In this document: positions 62,700-64,000 of the stretch, one piece after another
Numbering within the stretch: the stretch's first letter is position 1
Layout: each line of letters opens with the position of its first letter
NCBI GenBank assembly: GCA_019914945.1
Contig: CM034108.1
Location: 5,466,001 to 5,530,000 of the forward strand
Length of the DNA stretch: 64,000 bases
From: Typha latifolia
Taxonomy: Eukaryota; Streptophyta; Magnoliopsida; Poales; Typhaceae
Direction of reading: 5' to 3'
The notes under the pieces: model-generated
Databases searched by the model: none
Told to the model about the DNA's origin: nothing
What the model saw: the letters and a program-made list of their open reading frames with translations, nothing else
Position numbers and translations under genes: made by a program

Positions 62700-64000
62700 T
62701 AAGTTATCGGGGGAGTTTTTTTAGTAGTGAAAGGGGTTGGGGGTTAGGGTTTGGGGGACGGGAAAGGCTCAACTGGAGTTGGCTACGCGCATACGTGGAG
62801 GCATCGATGCCACAGAAGAGGTGCGAATGGTTTTGGTCTCGTTGGTGAAAGTGGGAGGAGGACTAGAGAAGAGGGAAGGTTTACGAGAGAGGTGGGTCCA
62901 CCGGTATTGAGTGGGGTTACTTTCGGGTCTTTTGTGAGTTCTAACTTTGGGTCCGAGAATTATTTTAGTTATTCGTTTTCAGCGTTTTTGTTGGGTTAAT
63001 TATATATTTACTCCTCAGCTATCATTTCGCATCTCTTTTAAATATGGACAAATATATCATCTGAATTATTTAATTATTTTACTAACCCTATCCGTGTAGA
63101 AATTATGTTAGGTAAAAATATTTAAAAAATTAATTAATTAACTAATTAGATGAATAAAAATACTCTTACTTAAATAAATTTTAAATGAATTAAATAATAT
63201 TAGTTTAAATTTTAATATTTTGAGAAATTATCAGAGAAATGAAGATTGAAGGATATAAAAAGAAGGCAGCGGTATTTTTATCCACTTCTTAAGTTAGGTA
63301 ATTTTTTTTAAATTATTTCTACCAAAATTTAAAATAAAATATTCATGAATAGGGCTTAGTTACATATTTAAATAGTTTAAGGATATGTATTTATTTTTCT
63401 TTTCCGAAGAGTTGAAGATAATACTATGAAATAATTGAGAGATCAAAATATAATTAAATCTTTTAATTTTAACTACAAAGAAGATGACTAAGCCAGACCA
63501 TTTCAACTAGTCTGACAACAGCTGAGCGAGATAAGATATCCACATCTCTTTTTTTGGATACAAAATGAATAATAACTGAACAGTAAATTTGGTTATTATA
63601 TCTGATTAATTGTGGACAGGAATACTAATAAGGACTGAATTAATCTAATTAATCTAGGATATATCTAAATTTAGCCACAATATTATTCAACTTTATACCA
63701 TAATTAGTATAAATACATGAACAATATATTCCGCTTTACTTTTATAAAAGTACAATCAGGTCTTATTCTTCTCTTATTATAGTTTAAGTTATAATCTAAA
63801 ACTATAAGAATAAATAGATATAGATTAAAATAATATTTTCTAACCCATATTCATATCCATTGTATCAAAGATGGATAAAAAAAATTTAGATCCAATCATG
63901 AATATAGAACCAGATCAGATATTATTTGACCCACTTTCACCACTATTAATAAGGTTATTATACTTGACAAAATATTCTAGAAGGGAAACCAGTATTTACA
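62700..64000. other. Upstream region of the BBX/CCT gene, then AT-rich DNA
   Basis: The first 300 bases are GC-rich and probably contain the promoter and 5' UTR of the gene at 61989-62693. The open frame at 62751-62999 (plus) has no domain. After about 63000 the DNA is very AT-rich with no gene; 63820-63950 has tatccattgt / gatccaatc words like the MITE-type regions elsewhere. Confidence 0.4.

Noticed and set aside
62258..62702. Several long frames on both strands overlapping the BBX/CCT gene
   Set aside because: Shadows produced by the high GC content and hexamer repeat of the real frame, which alone contains the B-box and CCT motifs.

Overview
This window is nuclear DNA of a flowering plant. 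It has spliced genes with GT-AG introns, plastid-targeted enzymes, a plant alpha-tubulin and a CONSTANS-type CCT protein, set in AT-rich DNA full of retrotransposon debris. One gene (the BBX/CCT gene near 62 kb) is very GC-rich while its neighbours are AT-rich. That bimodality, together with long TE-loaded introns, leans towards a monocot, but this is an inference and I cannot name the species.

Layout. Position 251-316 holds the last coding exon of a plus-strand gene that begins outside the window. A non-autonomous TIR element (about 1.70-2.52 kb), an unknown small intronless gene (3345-3764, minus) and a dead LINE fragment (4.69-5.63 kb) follow. From 7865 to 25267 (minus) lies a 10-exon gene for homogentisate solanesyltransferase (HST), the prenyltransferase of plastoquinone-9 synthesis. 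Its introns carry a solo gypsy LTR with an exact 5-bp target duplication, a second solo LTR of another family, MITEs and TIR elements. Between 26.1 and 34 kb are a second TIR element with a 9-bp target duplication, a long-period AT-rich tandem array and a nested block of gypsy/chromovirus remnants. From 34666 to 41316 (minus) lies an 8-exon plastid-type alpha/beta hydrolase related to the pheophytinase/chlorophyll dephytylase group. A degenerate LINE with a 304-bp internal duplication (42.5-44.8 kb) follows. A 5-exon alpha-tubulin gene of the TUA1 (pollen) type occupies 45647-48496 (minus). From 49.8 to 57 kb there is again only repeat DNA (MITE-like, LINE, gypsy LTRs). A single-exon B-box/CCT gene lies at 61989-62693 (minus).

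Functional relations. HST and the hydrolase both belong to plastid prenyl-lipid/chlorophyll metabolism and lie in tandem on one strand about 9 kb apart. I see no evidence that they are co-regulated. Tubulin and the BBX gene are unrelated housekeeping or regulatory genes. I found no tRNA, rRNA, CRISPR array or organised new gene system. The points of interest are transposon structure, a tubulin lacking Lys40, and a B-box that has lost half of its zinc ligands.
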